Source: Neisseria zoodegmatis (GTDB lineage: Bacteria; Pseudomonadota; Gammaproteobacteria; Burkholderiales; Neisseriaceae). Taken from it: a DNA stretch of 64,000 nucleotides. Where the stretch lies: NCBI RefSeq assembly GCF_900187305.1, contig NZ_LT906434.1, positions 1,674,001-1,738,000 of the forward strand, written 5' to 3'. The translations under genes and the position numbers were made by a program. Shown here one piece after another: positions 17,173 through 27,070 of this stretch. A model generated the notes under the pieces. It did not search any database and was not told the DNA's origin. It saw nothing but the letters and a program-made list of their open reading frames with translations. Within the stretch, counting starts at the first letter, position 1. Each line of letters begins with the position of its first letter.

Positions 17173-17208
17173 TAAGGCCGTCTGAAAATCATTTTTCAGA
17201 CGGCCTTA
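17173..17208. terminator. DUS hairpin between convergent genes
   Basis: TAAGGCCGTCTGAAAA and TTTTCAGACGGCCTTA pair around a short loop, between the membrane-protein gene (+) and the aldehyde dehydrogenase (-). Confidence 0.82.
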
Positions 17209-17232
17209 TTCAAACCAAGATTACATCAACAA

Positions 17233-18714
17233 TTAATACATGCCTTCACGCTCTTCGCGGGTGCTGATGTAGATGTTTTTCACTTGGGTGTAAGCAGCCA
17301 ACATCATCTTGTGGGTTTCGCGGCCGATACCGGAAGTTTTGTAACCGCCGAACGGTGCGCCGGCCGGCAAGCGGTTGTAGCAGTTCACCCAAACGCGGCC
17401 GGTTTCCAAAGCACGGGAAACGCGCAGGCAGCGGTTGATGTCTTTACTCCAAACCGCACCGCCCAAGCCGTATTCGGAATCGTTGGCCATTTTGATTACG
17501 TCTTCTTCGGTTTTGAACTTGATTACAGTCGCCACCGGGCCGAAGATTTCTTCTTGAGAAATACGGTCGTTGCTTTGTGCAGCAATAAGGGTAGGCTCAA
17601 CGAATTCGCCTTTGCCCAAATCGCCGCCTTCGATTTTCTTACCGCCGGTAATGATGCGCGCGCCTTCTTGTTCGCCGATTTTCACGTATTTCAAAATGGT
17701 GTCGAGTTGGCCGGCATTCACTTGGGCACCCATTTGGGTATTGTCTTCCCACGGCAGGCCGACTTTCACTTTCTTGAACTCTTCCGCCAGCGCATTCACG
17801 AATTTATCGTAAATCCCTTCTTGAACGAAGATACGCGAACCGGCACAGCACACTTGGCCTTGGTTGAACAGAATACCTTTTTGCGCGCCTTCCAAAGCCT
17901 TGTCGAACGGCATGTCGTCGAAGAAAATGTTGGCAGACTTACCGCCCAATTCCAATGTAGCCGGAATCAGCATTTCGGCAGCGGCAATACCGACATGGCG
18001 ACCGACTTCGGTAGAACCGGTAAACGCCAGCTTGCTGAAGCCTTTATGGTGCAGCATGTATTCGCCTGATTTCGAGCCGCGGCCGGTAATGATGTTCAAC
18101 ACGCCTTTAGGCAGCAAGTGGTTCACTTTTTGGGCGAACGACAACAGGCTCAACGAAGTGCTGCTTGACGGGTGGATAACGATGGTACAGCCCGCAGCCA
18201 AAGCAGGAGCGATTTTCCAAGCCGCCATCAGGAACGGGAAGTTCCACGGAATAATTTGGCCTACCACGCCGATAGGCTCGCGCAACACGATAGACAAATC
18301 TTCTTCGTCCAACTGGTTGCAAGTGCCTTCTTCGCCGCGGATAACACTGGCGAAATAGCGGAAATGGTCGGAAGCCAAAGGAATATCGGCGGCACGGGTT
18401 TCGCGGATGGGCTTACCGTTATCCAACGTTTCCTGCAAAGCAAACAACTCGGCGTTTTCGTCGATCACGTCGGCGATTTGGTTCAAAATCAAAGCACGCT
18501 CGGCGGCAGTGGTTTTTTTCCATGTTTTAAACGCTTCCTGTGCCGCTTTTACCGCCGCATCTACATCTTCATTGCTGGCATCGACAAATTTCGCCAGCTC
18601 GGCACCATTTGAAGGGTTGTAAGATGCCATCAATTCGCCTTTGCTGCCTTTGGTCCATTCGCCGTTGATCAGCAGGCCATATTCTTTATCAAACACATTC
18701 AGGTCTTTTGCCAT
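17233..18714 (-). CDS. NAD(P)-dependent aldehyde dehydrogenase
   Basis: 493 residues of the class of cytosolic homotetrameric aldehyde dehydrogenases that oxidise acetaldehyde-type substrates (ExaC/AldA-like). Visible motifs are PWNFPFLMAAWKIAPALAAG, the catalytic Glu in LELGGKSAN, the catalytic Cys in NQGQVCCAGSR, and EEIFGPV. The cofactor strand usually reads VxKP but here reads VIHPSSSTS, replacing the lysine that contacts the adenosine ribose. That may reflect a subfamily trait. The start is at MAKDLN because AGGAGA precedes it; an upstream ATG is too close. Confidence 0.9.
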   Translation of the reverse strand: MAKDLNVFDKEYGLLINGEWTKGSKGELMASYNPSNGAELAKFVDASNEDVDAAVKAAQEAFKTWKKTTAAERALILNQIADVIDENAELFALQETLDNGKPIRETRAADIPLASDHFRYFASVIRGEEGTCNQLDEEDLSIVLREPIGVVGQIIPWNFPFLMAAWKIAPALAAGCTIVIHPSSSTSLSLLSFAQKVNHLLPKGVLNIITGRGSKSGEYMLHHKGFSKLAFTGSTEVGRHVGIAAAEMLIPATLELGGKSANIFFDDMPFDKALEGAQKGILFNQGQVCCAGSRIFVQEGIYDKFVNALAEEFKKVKVGLPWEDNTQMGAQVNAGQLDTILKYVKIGEQEGARIITGGKKIEGGDLGKGEFVEPTLIAAQSNDRISQEEIFGPVATVIKFKTEEDVIKMANDSEYGLGGAVWSKDINRCLRVSRALETGRVWVNCYNRLPAGAPFGGYKTSGIGRETHKMMLAAYTQVKNIYISTREEREGMY

Positions 18715-18902
18715 GATGTTTCTCCTCATTCATATAGTTAACAGACAAGCCTTTTCGGCTTGTATTCAGCATAGTATTTTTTAATCGATGTTTCAAGGCT
18801 TAAGTTTTTATGATTATGTAAAAAAATCATGAAACATTGAAATTTTAACGTCATATACGCCATTCTGAGGCGGTATGTATATCCACCGCCAAGTGTAGTT
18901 GT

Positions 18903-18908
18903 TATAAT
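18903..18908 (+). promoter_or_regulatory. -10 box candidate for miaA
   Basis: TATAAT about 30 bases before the miaA ATG. The -35 region (TATCCA at 18880) is poor. Confidence 0.45.
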
Positions 18909-18939
18909 CTTCGGCCTTGTTTTCTTCTGCTTGTATTTA

Positions 18940-19884
18940 ATGACTGCAACTCCGAAAGCCTTTGCCATCCTCGGCCCCACCGCCAGCGGCAAAACCAATC
19001 TCGCACTGCGCATTGCCGAAGCTTTACCGATAGAAATCATCAGCTTGGATTCCGCGCTGGTTTACCGCGATATGGACATCGGCACCGCCAAACCAACCAC
19101 CGCCGAGCGACAAAGCGTTCCCCACTACCTTATCGACATCATCTCCCCTCTTGAAACTTACAGTGCGGCTGACTTTGTACACGATTGCACCCGTTTGGCC
19201 GAGGAAATACACCGGCGCGGCAAACTGCCTTTAATCGTGGGCGGCACCATGATGTATTTTCACGCGCTGACACAAGGGTTAAACACTTTGCCCGAAGCGG
19301 ATACCGATACGCGCGCCGCCCTTCAAGCCGAAAAAAAACAATACGGGCTGGCATATCTATATGGCCGTCTGAAAAATATAGACCCCGAAACCGCAGCGCG
19401 TTTGGAGCCTGCCGACAGCCAGCGCATCGAACGCGCTTTGGAAGTGTTCATGCTTACGGGCAAGCCGCTCAGCCGGCATTTTTCGGAACAGCAAACTTAC
19501 GCGCCGCCGCTTGATTTATATACCCTCGCCCTGATTCCCGAAAACCGCGCCCTGCTCCACGCCCAAATAGACAAGCGCTTTCTTGGCATGGTAGAGCAAG
19601 GCTTTCTTGATGAAGTCAAACAGCTGCAAGCCCTGTATCCCGACCTAAATACCGACCTGCCCTCTATGCGCTGCGTCGGCTACCGTCAGGCTTGGGAACA
19701 CCTCGAAGGGCAATATGATTTTGATACGTTTATCGAAAAAGGCTGCGCGGCAACCCGGCAGTTGGCGAAACGGCAGCTCACATGGCTGCGTAAAATACAG
19801 CCTGAATTAACGCTCGACCCTTACGCCGAAGAAGATATTTTTCAGACGGTCTTAAACCATATCCGGAAACATTTCGGCATATAA
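18940..19884 (+). CDS. miaA: tRNA dimethylallyltransferase MiaA
   Basis: 314 residues. It transfers a dimethylallyl group to N6 of adenosine 37 in tRNAs reading UNN codons. P-loop GPTASGKTNLA, the following SLDSALVYRDMDIGTAKP and LIVGGTMMYFHAL, and the late RQLAKRQLTWLR tRNA-binding segment are all classic. The ATG at 18940 is preferred over an in-frame TTG 9 bases upstream. hfq, often adjacent in other proteobacteria, is not next to it. Confidence 0.95.
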   Translation: MTATPKAFAILGPTASGKTNLALRIAEALPIEIISLDSALVYRDMDIGTAKPTTAERQSVPHYLIDIISPLETYSAADFVHDCTRLAEEIHRRGKLPLIVGGTMMYFHALTQGLNTLPEADTDTRAALQAEKKQYGLAYLYGRLKNIDPETAARLEPADSQRIERALEVFMLTGKPLSRHFSEQQTYAPPLDLYTLALIPENRALLHAQIDKRFLGMVEQGFLDEVKQLQALYPDLNTDLPSMRCVGYRQAWEHLEGQYDFDTFIEKGCAATRQLAKRQLTWLRKIQPELTLDPYAEEDIFQTVLNHIRKHFGI

Positions 19885-20047
19885 CACCATTTTTCAATGT
19901 TAATTGATATAAAACAGAATCTTATTTAAAAAATTACCTACCTGCCGCAATGTAAAAACACGCGCCGGCTTACATTTTTTGCTGATTGTTTTCTCAAAAT
20001 AAGGTATTTTTAACCGCTCGCGGCCTGTGCAAAAAAGTTCCGCCCGA

Positions 20048-22096
20048 ATGAAAAAAAGAAAAAACGACCGGCATTACACAACAATGACAGCAAAACACAT
20101 CCAATCCACCATACACATTATTCTTAATAAACATATCGACAACGCCGATTTTGTTGCCACGCTCAACGCGCTCATTGATTTTCTGCGCAAAGGCGGCGCC
20201 AAGCGGGCACCCGAGCGTTTTGATGCCCTACTTGATGTCTTGCAGGAAGACCAAGCCTTATGCGCCAAACTGAGCAAGCGTTTTTATACTTGGCTTTCCA
20301 AAGTCCACATTTATCCCGCTTTGGTAGGATTGGGGATATTTTCCCGCAGCGGTTTCGCCCGCGAACTCGGTTTGCGCCTTTATGAGCGCTTCAGCCCTTC
20401 ATACAAAGACTTAAACAACTTACGCGACGTTTTTCTTTATCTGTTTTATTCGAAAAACGATGAAAAATGGCTTCAAAGCTTGAGCGTCCGCCAATGGTTG
20501 AAACTGCATACATTAATCAACGAACAAGCGGATAAAGCATTGGTTCAATCCGTTTCACGCCAGCTTTCCGCCGCCCGCCTGCATGCTTTGGAAATGTTGT
20601 CGGTTTGGATTGCCGCAGAAGCTTTGGAACCTGATTTAATCCGCATCGAACCGAGACTGTTAGACGTCAATTCATCTTTTGTCGCTCTTCAACGCGAAAC
20701 CGCGAAGCTGGCTGAACATTACCAAACCCAAACCACGCCTTATGACACAGCACATATTGAAGTGATGCTCGACCAATGCCGCAACCAAGTGGAACGTTTA
20801 CGCCGCAAAGGTACGGGCGCAGGCTCAGGCTCTTCGGTAAAAGTAGCGCACCTGCTCGAACGCCTCTCCCAAACCATCGAGCGCCTGAATATCTTGCTGC
20901 ACATTCAAACCGGCGAACACCACAAACATGCCACCGTTTCGCTGCTCAAATCCATGACTTCCGCCGCAGTAGAACAGCGCAGCACCGACCAACTGTGGCG
21001 CCGCAGCGTGAAAATGCTGGCTACCAGCATCAGTGAAAACAAAAGCCATCACGGCGAACATTACATTACCCGCAGCCGCAAAGAATATTTCAGTATGCTT
21101 TGGTCGGCTGCCGGCGGCGGCGTACTCATTTCGTTAATGGCGCTGATTAAAATCCACATCGGCCACATGGGGTTTGGCGTATTTACCACCTCCCTGCTCA
21201 GCGGCCTGAATTACGGTTTCGGTTTCATGCTCATTCATATGCTGGGCTTTACCGTCGCCACCAAACAGCCTGCCATGACGGCAGCAAGCTTTGCCGAACA
21301 AGTGGCCCACACCGAAAAAAGCCGCTCTTCGGTGGAAACGAAACTCGGCGCACTGTTAATCGACGTGGTCCGCTCACAAAGCGTGGCCGTATTCGGCAAC
21401 GTCTGTTTGGCTATTTTGGTGGCGGCTCTGATTGCTTTCACTTTTGCGTCCAATACCGGCGAACCGCTGCTCGATGCGCACAGCGTGGCTTATCAGCTGA
21501 AATCGATTCAGGTTTTCACCCAACCTACTTTATGGTATGCGGCGATTGCGGGAGTTTGGCTGTTCTGCTCGGGCATTATTGCCGGCTTCTTCGACAACCG
21601 CGCCGATTACCTCGATTTGCGCCGCCGCCTCACTGTGAACCCTTTATTGAAAAAAATACTTTCCCCTCAAGCCCGTAAATGGATGGGAGACTACTTCCAC
21701 AACAACTACGGTTCGCTCATGGGAAACTTTATTTTCGGAATGCTGCTGGGCATGACCGGCTATTTCGGCTATCTGCTCAATCTGCCGCTGGATATCCGCC
21801 ATGTTGCCTTCTCTTCGGCCAATCTCGGCTATGCGGCGGTAAGCGGCCATATCGGGTTTATTTCGTTTATGATTAATTTGAGTTTTGTGATGTTGATCGG
21901 GCTGGTAAACCTGATTGTCAGCTTTGCACTGGCCTTGCTGGTGGCGCTCCGCGCACGGGATACGCATATCGACAGCGTACCCAAACTGCTGAAAAACACT
22001 TGGCAGCAAATCAAGGCCAATCCGCTTAATCTGTTTTTCCCCGTTCAGCCCATTGCCGATATCGTTAAAGGCAGCGGCAAATCGGAACACAAGTAA
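20048..22096 (+). CDS. COG4389 membrane protein, often labelled 'site-specific recombinase'
   Basis: About 682 residues from ATG 20048; GTG 20027 and ATG 20084 are alternatives and none has a clear ribosome-binding site. The first ~345 residues are soluble and helical. The remainder holds about eight hydrophobic segments (GGGVLISLMALIKIHIG, FGNVCLAILVAALIAF, AIAGVWLFCSGIIAGFF, NLSFVMLIGLVNLIVSFAL). This family is named recombinase (Gcr) in neisserial annotation. However, no tyrosine- or serine-recombinase catalytic motif is visible, and the membrane architecture argues against a soluble DNA enzyme. Confidence 0.78.
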   Translation: MKKRKNDRHYTTMTAKHIQSTIHIILNKHIDNADFVATLNALIDFLRKGGAKRAPERFDALLDVLQEDQALCAKLSKRFYTWLSKVHIYPALVGLGIFSRSGFARELGLRLYERFSPSYKDLNNLRDVFLYLFYSKNDEKWLQSLSVRQWLKLHTLINEQADKALVQSVSRQLSAARLHALEMLSVWIAAEALEPDLIRIEPRLLDVNSSFVALQRETAKLAEHYQTQTTPYDTAHIEVMLDQCRNQVERLRRKGTGAGSGSSVKVAHLLERLSQTIERLNILLHIQTGEHHKHATVSLLKSMTSAAVEQRSTDQLWRRSVKMLATSISENKSHHGEHYITRSRKEYFSMLWSAAGGGVLISLMALIKIHIGHMGFGVFTTSLLSGLNYGFGFMLIHMLGFTVATKQPAMTAASFAEQVAHTEKSRSSVETKLGALLIDVVRSQSVAVFGNVCLAILVAALIAFTFASNTGEPLLDAHSVAYQLKSIQVFTQPTLWYAAIAGVWLFCSGIIAGFFDNRADYLDLRRRLTVNPLLKKILSPQARKWMGDYFHNNYGSLMGNFIFGMLLGMTGYFGYLLNLPLDIRHVAFSSANLGYAAVSGHIGFISFMINLSFVMLIGLVNLIVSFALALLVALRARDTHIDSVPKLLKNTWQQIKANPLNLFFPVQPIADIVKGSGKSEHK

Positions 22097-22151
22097 CTGT
22101 TGATGTATTGCAGACACCCAACCGCGTGTCTGACAACCGACTGCATAAAAT

Positions 22152-22208
22152 AAGACCTTTGCCATCCCTGCCTGATATATATTGCTAAGGGATTCTGCAA
22201 AGGTCTTT
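22152..22208. repeat. Short inverted repeat with AAGACCTTTGC ends
   Basis: AAGACCTTTGC and ATCCCT on the left pair with AGGGAT and GCAAAGGTCTT on the right, across about 57 bases. The outer ends match the terminal repeats of the 142-bp element at 2367-2508. It may be an IS-end remnant now acting as a terminator for the COG4389 gene. Confidence 0.6.
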
Positions 22209-22302
22209 TACATTGTTTCAATAAAATGTTTCAGGCCGTCTGAAAATTAGGCCGTCTGAAAAACATTCACATCATTGCTCTCAAATCATCCGGCCTTTAA
22301 AA

Positions 22303-23652
22303 CTATTTCAACCAGTCAAGCCAGCCTAAGGTATTGGCGAATACCAGTAAAATCGCCACGGGCGCGGCATAACGCAAAGCGTGATACCAAACGACCACAA
22401 TCTTGGCCGGCAAAGTACTGCCCTGCCGCATATGCTCCAGCACACTGCTTTTCGGCAACACCCAAGCCACAAACACCGCTGTCGTCAGCGCACCGATGGG
22501 CATGATCCAAGAAGTAATCAGATAATCCCACAAATCAAACACCGTTTTGCCGAACAAGGTAAATTCAGACATGGCGCCGAACGACAAGGCAGAAGGAATG
22601 CCTACCATCAAAATCGCCAAGCCTGCCAGCCAAGTTACCCGTCGGCGGCGTTGTTCGTTATTGTGAATCGCTGCGGCAATCACCGTTTCGAGCATAGCAA
22701 AAGCGGATGTAAGCGTGGCAAATGTAACCAGCAGCATGAAAACGGCAAAAAGCACTGTACCAAAGGGGATTTTTTGAAACACCGCCGGCAACACGGCAAA
22801 AATCAATCCCGGCCCCTCGCCCGGTTGGAAACCGAGCGCGAAAACGGCGGGGAAAATCACCAAGCCCGCCAGCAGCGATACCAGCATATTCAGCCACATA
22901 ATGCTGTTGGCCGAGCGGAACAAATCCTGCTTGTCGTCTAGATAAGCCGCGTAAGTAATCATGGCAGAAACGCCCAAACTCAGCGAGAAAAACGCCTGCC
23001 CCAAAGCAGTCAGCACCGTGTCTGCGGTTACGGCTGAAAAATCAGGCTTGAGCAAAAACGACACGCCTTCCATTGCACCCGGCAACATCAGCGAACGCGC
23101 CGCCAACAGCAGAAAAACGATAAACAAAGCGGGCATCAAGTAGCGGCTGGCTTTTTCAATCCCTTGCGAAATCCCGTTTTGCACCACCAAAATCGTCAGC
23201 AGCATAAACAGGCTTTGATAGCCGATGGCCACGGCGGGATTGCTGATGGTTGCGCCGAAAAGCTGTTTGAAATCAGTGTCCGGCGCGATTTCGCCAGTAA
23301 ACGCATGTACCACATAAGCCAGCACCCAACCGCCGACCACGCTGTAAAACGACAGCAAAATGAAACAGGCGGCCACGCCCATGCGGCCAATCCACGGCCA
23401 CATGGATTTCGGTGCCAAAGCCTTGAACGCATCCACCGCGTTACGCTGCGTGCGGCGGCCGATAAAAAACTCCGCCAGCAATACCGGCAGGCCGATTAAA
23501 ACGGTAAACACCAGAAACAAAAGAAAAAATACAGCACCGCCGTTTGTGCCTGCCGTGTAGGGAAATTTCCAGATGGCTCCCAAACCAATGGCGGAGCCTG
23601 CCGCCGATAAGATGAAACCGATTTTGGATGTCCAATGGGAGCTGATCGACAT
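22303..23652 (-). CDS. Sodium-dependent NSS/SNF-family transporter
   Basis: 449 residues with about eleven membrane helices, the usual bacterial NSS (LeuT-like) number. The first helix has the sodium/substrate-site signature GFILSAAGSAIGLGAIWKFP. Later, GQAFFSLSLGVSAMITYAAY is the unwound helix-6 region. Substrates of this family are amino acids or related amines; the one used here is not predictable. Confidence 0.92.
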   Translation of the reverse strand: MSISSHWTSKIGFILSAAGSAIGLGAIWKFPYTAGTNGGAVFFLLFLVFTVLIGLPVLLAEFFIGRRTQRNAVDAFKALAPKSMWPWIGRMGVAACFILLSFYSVVGGWVLAYVVHAFTGEIAPDTDFKQLFGATISNPAVAIGYQSLFMLLTILVVQNGISQGIEKASRYLMPALFIVFLLLAARSLMLPGAMEGVSFLLKPDFSAVTADTVLTALGQAFFSLSLGVSAMITYAAYLDDKQDLFRSANSIMWLNMLVSLLAGLVIFPAVFALGFQPGEGPGLIFAVLPAVFQKIPFGTVLFAVFMLLVTFATLTSAFAMLETVIAAAIHNNEQRRRRVTWLAGLAILMVGIPSALSFGAMSEFTLFGKTVFDLWDYLITSWIMPIGALTTAVFVAWVLPKSSVLEHMRQGSTLPAKIVVVWYHALRYAAPVAILLVFANTLGWLDWLK

Positions 23653-23897
23653 AAATATTCTCGTTTTGCTGAATGGAAAGGGAAAAGAAAATCAGGGTTG
23701 GATGCCGCCGAATATTTTCAGACGGCCTCAACACACAGTCAGGTAAAAAATAGAGTGATAATACCAAAAATCATGCAGCGGAACACAATCAGAATCTGTA
23801 CCTAAAACATAACCCAAAGCTTTTTCAGACGGCCTCAAGCAGGTAACGCCAAGCAATCAATACTTTATTCGGATTTACCCCGCAAGATGCGACAAGT

Positions 23898-24821
23898 TTA
23901 CAGCCCCAGCTCCTTCAAGAAGCGCACATCGTCTGCCCAACCGGATTTCACCTTCACCCACACTTTCAAAAACACTTTGGTATCAAACAGCTTTTCCATA
24001 TCCAAGCGGGCTTCGGTGGAAATTTTCTTCAATTTTTCCCCGCCCTTGCCGATCACAATCGGCTTCTGGTTTTCTTTATCCACCAATACGGCAATGTAAA
24101 TATGGTACATGCCGTTTTCTTCTTGAAACTGCTCCACTTCCACATTCATGGCATACGGCAGCTCTTCGCCCAAATAGCGGAACAGCTTTTCGCGCACGAT
24201 TTCCATCGCCAAAAAGCGGCTGGATTTGTCGGTAACCATATCTTCGGGATAAAGCGGAATACTTTCAGGCAGATACGGCTTGAGTGTTTCCAGCAGATGC
24301 GCAATCCGCAAACCGTGCTTGGCGCTGACCACTTCATGGCCGGCAAACTCAAATTCTGCACTCACGGTATCGATAAACGCCTGCAATGCCAGCTTGTCTT
24401 TGGCTTTGTCTTTATCGATTTTATTTACCACCAGCAGCACCGGCGTGTGCTTGGGCAGCTGCTTCATCACAGTACGGTCTGCCTCGGTAAAGCGCATCGC
24501 CTCAACCACAAACACAATCACGTCCACGCCGCTCATGGCTTCGGTCACGTTCAGATTCAAGCGGTCGTTTAAAGCGTTGCGGTGGTCGGTTTGGAAACCG
24601 GGCGTATCCACAAACACCAATTGCGCGGTGTCGTCGGTGTAAATGCCGGTCACTTTATGGCGCGTAGTCTGCGCTTTTTTACTGGTAATGCTGATTTTCT
24701 GACCAATCAAATGGTTCATCAGCGTGGACTTGCCCACGTTCGGGCGGCCGACAATCGCCACAAAACCGCAGCGGTAGCCGTCGGCAGTAGGCAGCATATC
24801 GTTAGTATTTTCTATATTCAT
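23898..24821 (-). CDS. era: GTPase Era
   Basis: 307 residues. This essential GTPase binds the 3' end of 16S rRNA and assists 30S assembly. G1 is GRPNVGKSTL, G3 DTPG, and G4 NKID; the C-terminal KH domain carries VIGKGGEKLK. It lies downstream of rnc on the same strand, the widely conserved rnc-era pair, with a 20-bp DUS palindrome between them. Confidence 0.97.
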   Translation of the reverse strand: MNIENTNDMLPTADGYRCGFVAIVGRPNVGKSTLMNHLIGQKISITSKKAQTTRHKVTGIYTDDTAQLVFVDTPGFQTDHRNALNDRLNLNVTEAMSGVDVIVFVVEAMRFTEADRTVMKQLPKHTPVLLVVNKIDKDKAKDKLALQAFIDTVSAEFEFAGHEVVSAKHGLRIAHLLETLKPYLPESIPLYPEDMVTDKSSRFLAMEIVREKLFRYLGEELPYAMNVEVEQFQEENGMYHIYIAVLVDKENQKPIVIGKGGEKLKKISTEARLDMEKLFDTKVFLKVWVKVKSGWADDVRFLKELGL

Positions 24822-24843
24822 TTCATTCTTTCCATCGGTTACG

Positions 24844-24863
24844 GTTCAGACGGCCGTCTGAAC
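24844..24863. repeat. Perfect 20-bp DUS palindrome
   Basis: GTTCAGACGGCCGTCTGAAC is two uptake-sequence cores fused back to back, sharing their GGCC centre with no loop. It sits between rnc and era. Confidence 0.85.
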
Positions 24864-24876
24864 ACATCGGGTCGGC

Positions 24877-25608
24877 TTATTTTTTTCTGCTTTTAAGGAT
24901 ATGCTTTTGCGGATGGTTTGCCTCCAGCCAAGCATAGGCTTCTTTGGCCGCTTCCTGCTCCGCCGCGCGGCGGCTGGAGGCTTTGGCACGGCTGATAAAA
25001 CCCAACTCGCCCAAATCGCAGGCAATGCTGAATTCGGCATCGCAACCCTCGCCCTGCTGGTGCTCGATGCGGTATTTGGGCAAAGGCCAACGCCGTGCCT
25101 GCAACGATTCCTGCAACAAGGTTTTGGCATCTTTATCTTCACGGTTCAGATCGGCTTTTTTCACACGCTCGGCAAACAGATGGCGCACGGTGTTTTCGGC
25201 GGTGGAAAAATCAGCGTCGAAGCTCACCGCCGCAAACATGGCTTCCATCGCGTCGGCCAGAATAGAAGGCCGTCTGAAACCGCCGCTTTTCAGTTCTCCC
25301 TGCCCCAGAAACAGAGCATCGCCCAGATTCAAATCGGCAGCGATTTCGGCAAGCGTATCTTGATTGACCAGATTGGCGCGCATACGCGAAAGGCGGCCTT
25401 CCGGCAAATCGGGAAAAGTGTCGAACAGCATTTTGGCCACGGTATAGTTGAGGATCGAATCGCCCACAAACTCAAAGCGTTCGTTGTTGCACCCCGAAAA
25501 ACTGCGGTGGGTAAGCGACTGCTCCAACAGCTGCGGCTGTTTGAAGGTGTAGCCGATACGCCGCTGGATCTGCTCCAAAGCGTGTTGCCGGACAGGATTG
25601 TGTTTCAT
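24877..25608 (-). CDS. rnc: Ribonuclease III
   Basis: About 243 residues from the ATG at 25608, chosen to match the neisserial family length; the frame is open upstream to a GTG at 25647. The catalytic domain has the signature ERFEFVGDSILNY, and the C-terminal double-stranded-RNA-binding domain ends SSRRAAEQEAAKEAYAWLE. It processes rRNA precursors and structured mRNAs. Residues GGFRRPSILADAMEA form the second acidic metal-site region. Confidence 0.95.
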   Translation of the reverse strand: MKHNPVRQHALEQIQRRIGYTFKQPQLLEQSLTHRSFSGCNNERFEFVGDSILNYTVAKMLFDTFPDLPEGRLSRMRANLVNQDTLAEIAADLNLGDALFLGQGELKSGGFRRPSILADAMEAMFAAVSFDADFSTAENTVRHLFAERVKKADLNREDKDAKTLLQESLQARRWPLPKYRIEHQQGEGCDAEFSIACDLGELGFISRAKASSRRAAEQEAAKEAYAWLEANHPQKHILKSRKK

Positions 25609-25760
25609 CTGCATACTTTCATCGGCAGCCCGAATGCTTTTCGACACTTCAACCGTAACCGGAACGGCGTGCGCCGGTAAAATGCTGAAAAGGTTTAAGG
25701 CTGTATCATCATTAAAAAAAATTGGGGTGCGGCGCAGAAAAACGGTTGCCGCGAAAATCT

Positions 25761-25787
25761 GGCCGTCTGAAAATGTTTCAGACGGCC
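25761..25787. terminator. DUS hairpin downstream of adk
   Basis: GGCCGTCTGAAA, a 3-base loop, then TTTCAGACGGCC, just after the adk stop on the reverse strand and before rnc. Confidence 0.8.
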
Positions 25788-25818
25788 TGTATTGTATCCT
25801 ATTTCTACGCTCTACCGT

Positions 25819-26559
<741 letters not shown>

Positions 26560-26622
26560 TCATTATGCTTTCAGACGGCCTCAAGAGCGGGTAAAACTTA
26601 GTTGAGGCCGTCTGAAACACGT

Positions 26623-26628
26623 TATAAT
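26623..26628 (+). promoter_or_regulatory. -10 box candidate
   Basis: TATAAT preceded by TTGAGG at 15-base spacing, within a DUS-rich intergenic region. It lies upstream of the 103-residue hypothetical gene and ruvB. Confidence 0.4.
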
Positions 26629-26680
26629 CCGCTCATTCAACCAAACACCCTACTCCAAACCGTTTCAGACGGCCCGAATA

Positions 26681-26992
26681 ATGAATATTGAGTTACTGCA
26701 CCGAAAAATCAGCAACAGCGATTATCTACGCCTGATTACCATCAACAGCGAAAACTTCAGCACGGCGGAACACGAATTGCTGGGCGAAATCCTCTGCGGT
26801 TTCGAATTCGATGTCGTGCAAGAGCAGGCATTGGCGCAAGCCGTGATGCAGCAGGCTAGGTTCGACCCCAACGCCCTGCATATCGAATACGATGACGAAG
26901 ACATCACCGGCGTATGCCCGCACTGCATCAACCCGCCCATGCCGCCGCTGCGGGATTATCTGGTCTGGCGGCAAACCCGCGACAGAGCTTGA
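26681..26992 (+). CDS. Conserved hypothetical protein with C-terminal CxxC
   Basis: 103 residues, soluble and acidic. A short CPHCINPPMPPL motif near the C-terminus could be half of a metal or redox site. It is read in the same direction as ruvB, 78 bases ahead, with a DUS hairpin (27006-27043) between. No family was recognised. Confidence 0.72.
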   Translation: MNIELLHRKISNSDYLRLITINSENFSTAEHELLGEILCGFEFDVVQEQALAQAVMQQARFDPNALHIEYDDEDITGVCPHCINPPMPPLRDYLVWRQTRDRA

Positions 26993-27005
26993 AACCGATG
27001 ATTCG

Positions 27006-27043
27006 AGAGGCCGTCTGAAAGCACGGTTTTCAGACGGTCTCGA
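27006..27043. terminator. DUS hairpin before ruvB
   Basis: GAGAGGCCGTCTGAAA pairs with TTTCAGACGGTCTC; one arm carries the degenerate core ACGGTCT. Confidence 0.6.
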
Positions 27044-27070
27044 AACCTTTAACCACACGAGCCGTACACC

